Source: a virus. From it: a stretch of DNA of 30,756 bases. The translations under genes were made by a program, and so were the position numbers. Below are positions 29,228-30,756 of this stretch, piece by piece (positions within the stretch are counted from its first letter, which is position 1; each line of letters begins with the position of its first letter). The notes under the pieces are model-generated. The model was not told where the DNA came from and did not search any database. It saw nothing but the letters and a program-made list of their open reading frames with translations. The stretch covers positions 1 through 30,756 of the IMG/VR virus record IMGVR_UViG_3300009285_001485; one strand, 5' to 3'.

Positions 29228-29644
29228 TTAGTCCTGTGGCGGTAGGAATATCCTTATCCCCTCACCCTTGCCGTCTCCCAACGGTTCAGCTTCTACCTTG
29301 TACTTCTGATTACGCCTAGCGAGCCAAAACTTGCGCGCCTGAAAATTGGCTTCCGCACTCAAGTCCTTCTCTATCATAAGCCGCTCCACCTGATCGGCTA
29401 CTTCGGCATCTAGGGCCTTCAAATCTGCATCAAACTCTGGGTACTTGTTTTTCCAATTATACGCTGTCTGAGCGGATATTCCCGTTAATTCAGCCGCCCA
29501 CGAAAGCACCCCGTAGGCCTTAATATAGTTCTGCAAAAAGAGGGGAGCGGACTTAATATACCCCCCGCTTAACTCCGATGGCTCCCTTACTGGTTCCCCG
29601 GATACTGGGTTGTCTGGTTGTGTGATAGTTGGTGTATCGGACAT
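29228..29644 (-). CDS. Terminase small subunit-like HTH protein (138 aa)
   Basis: Encodes 138 residues. After a P-, S- and E-rich N-terminus, residues about 35-75 form a helix-turn-helix (F-L-Q-N-Y, then V-L-S-W-A-A-E-L-T-G-I-S-A-Q-T-A-Y-N-W-K, then Y-P-E-F). A coiled region (76-100) follows, then A-R-K-F-W-L-A-R-R-N-Q-K-Y-K-V-E-A-E (about 103-120). This matches small terminase subunits of the type with an N-terminal HTH and a short C-terminal tail. It would recognise the packaging site. Unusually, it is separated from the large subunit by about 4.4 kb. It is transcribed from a perfect promoter, through a leader with tandem repeats. Confidence 0.72.
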   Translation of the reverse strand: MSDTPTITQPDNPVSGEPVREPSELSGGYIKSAPLFLQNYIKAYGVLSWAAELTGISAQTAYNWKNKYPEFDADLKALDAEVADQVERLMIEKDLSAEANFQARKFWLARRNQKYKVEAEPLGDGKGEGIRIFLPPQD

Positions 29645-29710
29645 AGGATGAAATCTTACCTCTTATCCCCGCTCAAACGCCGCGTGGCTCTTTTTTCTTA
29701 TATGCAGCCA

Positions 29711-29770
29711 CAGACGGACTGGATGCAACTTTATAAGCTGCAGACGGACATGATTTAACTTTATAAACTT
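29711..29770. repeat. 30-bp tandem repeat, two copies, in the terminase leader
   Basis: Two directly adjacent copies of 30 bp (29711-29740 and 29741-29770), 24 of 30 positions identical. Both begin CAGACGGAC and contain AACTTTATAA. The unit length is close to three helical turns, so both copies would face the same side of the DNA. The pair lies between the leftward promoter P5 and the TerS-like gene. It could be an operator or a terminase-binding site. Confidence 0.8.
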
Positions 29771-29809
29771 GAGCAAAATATCTGCTAGTCGGTGGGGATA
29801 ACTTTGTGC

Positions 29810-29838
29810 ATTATAACACGAAACGACCAATCTGTCAA
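29810..29838 (-). promoter_or_regulatory. Consensus sigma70 extended -10 promoter (P5), leftward
   Basis: Minus strand TTGACA (29833-29838), a 17-bp spacer, TGT and TATAAT (29810-29815), a full consensus. It is divergent from P6, with 35 bp between the two -35 boxes. It drives the TerS-like and HNH genes through a leader of about 160 bases. Confidence 0.93.
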
Positions 29839-29873
29839 ATCTATCAGGTTGAAAAAATCTTTGCAAGTTATGG

Positions 29874-29902
29874 TTGACACAATAAATATAGTGTGATACA
29901 CT
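29874..29902 (+). promoter_or_regulatory. Sigma70 extended -10 promoter (P6), rightward
   Basis: Plus strand TTGACA (29874-29879), a 17-bp spacer, TGA and TACACT (29897-29902). It is the only rightward promoter found and should drive the 86-aa gene and the ArdA-like gene. Confidence 0.85.
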
Positions 29903-29965
29903 TACCTTGCGATGGGGATAAGTGGTATTTTGACAACTAGGAGATAGGACTAATCAAAAACTATT

Positions 29966-30226
29966 ATGAAAATCATAATCGAAACCGAACAACCGATTAT
30001 CGGTTGGTGGGACGGTGGGGCAAAAAGTCGCTTTGAGTTCGAGCCAGAATACACCAAATCCGATGACGAGGGCGAATATATCAAGTGGGGTAGTTGGTCG
30101 GCAAATTACTGGTTTCATACCAGCCAGGGCAAAACCGATAAGCTATCCGCTATGTATGCCATCAGACATCTAAAGGCGGTATTCAAGCCAAAAACAACCT
30201 ATAAAATCTATTCAGTCATCGACTAA
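29966..30226 (+). CDS. Orphan early-type protein of unknown function (86 aa)
   Basis: Encodes 86 residues, soluble, with an unusual tryptophan and aromatic content (G-W-W-D-G-G, then W-G-S-W-S-A-N-Y-W-F-H), balanced charges and a basic C-terminal half (A-I-R-H-L-K-A-V-F-K-P-K). No family is recognised and no catalytic motif is evident. It is the first gene after the rightward promoter and precedes an ArdA-like antirestriction gene, so an early host-takeover or defence-evasion role is possible. It is enclosed by a 16-bp inverted repeat. There is no good ribosome site at normal spacing. Confidence 0.6.
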   Translation: MKIIIETEQPIIGWWDGGAKSRFEFEPEYTKSDDEGEYIKWGSWSANYWFHTSQGKTDKLSAMYAIRHLKAVFKPKTTYKIYSVID

Positions 30227-30230
30227 CTAT

Positions 30231-30268
30231 CAAGGGGGCTAGTCGTAGTCCCTTGATTAGGACTAGCC
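30231..30268 (+). promoter_or_regulatory. Overlapping alternative hairpins after the 86-aa gene
   Basis: Three mutually exclusive stems are possible: CAAGGG/CCCTTG (30231-30236 with 30250-30255), GGCTAGTC/GACTAGCC (30237-30244 with 30261-30268) and TAGTCC/GGACTA (30246-30251 with 30260-30265). No long U-tract follows. The overlap of stems resembles an attenuator or RNA switch more than a plain terminator. Confidence 0.5.
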
Positions 30269-30330
30269 AAATTATAACAATCAAACCTATCTCCTAGTTG
30301 TTAGGGTATCAAACCCTTATAAAAATAATC

Positions 30331-30358
30331 AGCTAAAAGTATTATTTACTTTTGGCGG
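30331..30358 (+). promoter_or_regulatory. Ribosome-site hairpin of the ArdA-like gene
   Basis: AAAAGTA and TACTTTT (7 bp, loop of 5 bases, about 30336-30354) form a hairpin immediately before the GGCGGAGAGGG ribosome site of the ArdA-like gene. It may influence initiation or mark the processed 5' end. AGGGT/ACCCT (about 30304-30318) forms another small hairpin upstream. Confidence 0.35.
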
Positions 30359-30369
30359 AGAGGGAAAAA

Positions 30370-30666
30370 ATGACAGAAGTAAAAAGCAAAGCAGAACAGA
30401 TGAGCGAAAAAAACTCGCTAGACGAGGAAGTCAATCAGGCGTATATCGACCTAGTGGGCGAGGAATACGCAACGGCTGAAGGAGCAGAGGAAGCATATCA
30501 GGGTAAATATGAATCTGACGAAGATTTTACCCAACAACTGCTTGAAGATACAGGAGATATTCCTAAAGATTTACCCGCCTATGTTAATATCGACTGGGAG
30601 GGTACGGCTAGGGATATTATGATGGACTACGGAGAGGACAGCGGATACTATTTCCGCAATCTTTAA
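30370..30666 (+). CDS. ArdA-like antirestriction protein, short form (98 aa)
   Basis: The ATG at 30370 has a GGAGAGGG ribosome site (a TTG at 30352 is rejected). The product is very acidic: 26 D/E against 7 K/R. The segment E-E-A-Y-Q-G-K-Y-E-S-D-E-D-F (40-53) and the C-terminal I-D-W-E-G-T-A-R-D-I-M-M-D-Y (74-87), then G-Y-Y-F-R-N-L, are the conserved signature of ArdA-family DNA mimics, which block type I restriction enzymes. It is shorter than classical ArdA (about 165 aa), lacking most of the N-terminal domain. It is likely expressed early to protect entering DNA. Confidence 0.82.
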   Translation: MTEVKSKAEQMSEKNSLDEEVNQAYIDLVGEEYATAEGAEEAYQGKYESDEDFTQQLLEDTGDIPKDLPAYVNIDWEGTARDIMMDYGEDSGYYFRNL

Positions 30667-30698
30667 CAATCGGCACTCCTACCCTGTCCGAGAGGTCA

Positions 30699-30756
30699 AT
30701 GAAGCCATTATGGGAGAGTATTTTTACTATCTCGGCAAAAATCTGGGGGCGACGCT
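30699..30756 (+). CDS. Start of a further rightward gene, cut by the window edge
   Basis: An ATG at 30699 lies 3 bases after GAGAGG and opens a frame that is still open at the end (M-K-P-L-W-E-S-I-F). Another frame over the same bases (N-E-A-I-M-G-E-Y-F-Y-Y-L-G-K-N) is also open and looks protein-like, so which one is real cannot be decided from this fragment. Confidence 0.35.
   Translation, partial: MKPLWESIFTISAKIWGRR

Larger units (their letters stand above)
29933..30301. repeat. 16-bp perfect inverted repeat enclosing the 86-aa gene
   Basis: ACAACTAGGAGATAGG at 29933-29948 is the exact reverse complement of CCTATCTCCTAGTTGT at 30286-30301. The two arms enclose one gene plus a hairpin region. 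The left arm contains the only AGGAG-like ribosome element before the 86-aa gene (22 bases before the ATG), so pairing of the arms in the mRNA could affect translation. Confidence 0.85.

Noticed and set aside
29663-29866. 67-aa minus-strand ORF
   Set aside because: It starts within or upstream of the consensus promoter P5 and runs through the 30-bp tandem repeats, which account for its repeated I-K-L-x-x-V-R-L pattern. No ribosome site.

Overview
This window is a stretch of the genome of a tailed double-stranded DNA bacteriophage, most likely a podovirus-type (short-tailed) phage. It carries a recognisable large terminase, portal, scaffold, HK97-type major capsid protein, head-tail adaptor, a nozzle-like tail protein, long ejection-type proteins and many fibre-like proteins. 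There is no tape-measure, sheath or tail-tube gene. Genes use the standard bacterial code (TGA, TAA and TAG all act as stops) and overlap tightly (ATGA or TAATG junctions). Six promoters match the sigma70 consensus very closely: TTGACA-type -35, exactly 17 bp, then TGn plus a TATAAT-like -10. The host is therefore a bacterium with an ordinary housekeeping sigma factor; the sequence does not say which one. No integrase, polymerase, helicase or endolysin is visible, so replication and most lysis functions must lie outside the window.

Layout from right to left. Almost everything from 29644 down to 89 is transcribed leftward. Two promoters diverge around 29810-29902. The rightward one serves an early-type module: an orphan 86-aa gene enclosed by a perfect 16-bp inverted repeat, then a small ArdA-like antirestriction protein, then the start of another gene. 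The leftward one serves a TerS-like protein and an HNH endonuclease, with a 30-bp tandem repeat in the leader. A roughly 400-bp non-coding region (28465-28872) follows, with a perfect promoter, a weaker second promoter, T-tracts and a purine tract. Next come three structural genes (28464-26217), including a fibre with eight short repeats. A promoter then serves a short HU/IHF-like protein and a 50-aa membrane peptide.

A further promoter (25743-25771) opens the main morphogenesis operon of about 23.5 kb. It runs through two small genes, an HELLH metallopeptidase-like protein, an intein-containing large terminase that starts at TTG, the portal, a small gene, the scaffold, a head protein, the major capsid protein, a DUF559-type nuclease, and a series of fibre or decoration proteins. 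Three tandem paralogous beta-sandwich proteins, three consecutive small membrane proteins, an adaptor with an apparent inserted beta-sandwich, a nozzle-like protein, a tail fibre and three probable internal virion (ejection) proteins complete it. A last leftward unit (promoter 2038-2066) encodes an HTH-metallophosphoesterase fusion, a phage dATP/dGTP diphosphohydrolase-type (DUF5664) protein and two small proteins.

How the parts fit: TerS, HNH and TerL would package DNA through the portal into a capsid built on the scaffold. The adaptor and nozzle close the head and form the short tail. The fibres and tandem beta-sandwich proteins are the likely receptor-binding set, and the 775-, 402- and 211-aa proteins are the likely ejectosome. 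The ArdA-like protein would protect incoming DNA from type I restriction. The metallophosphoesterase and DUF5664 protein suggest nucleotide or nucleic-acid metabolism.
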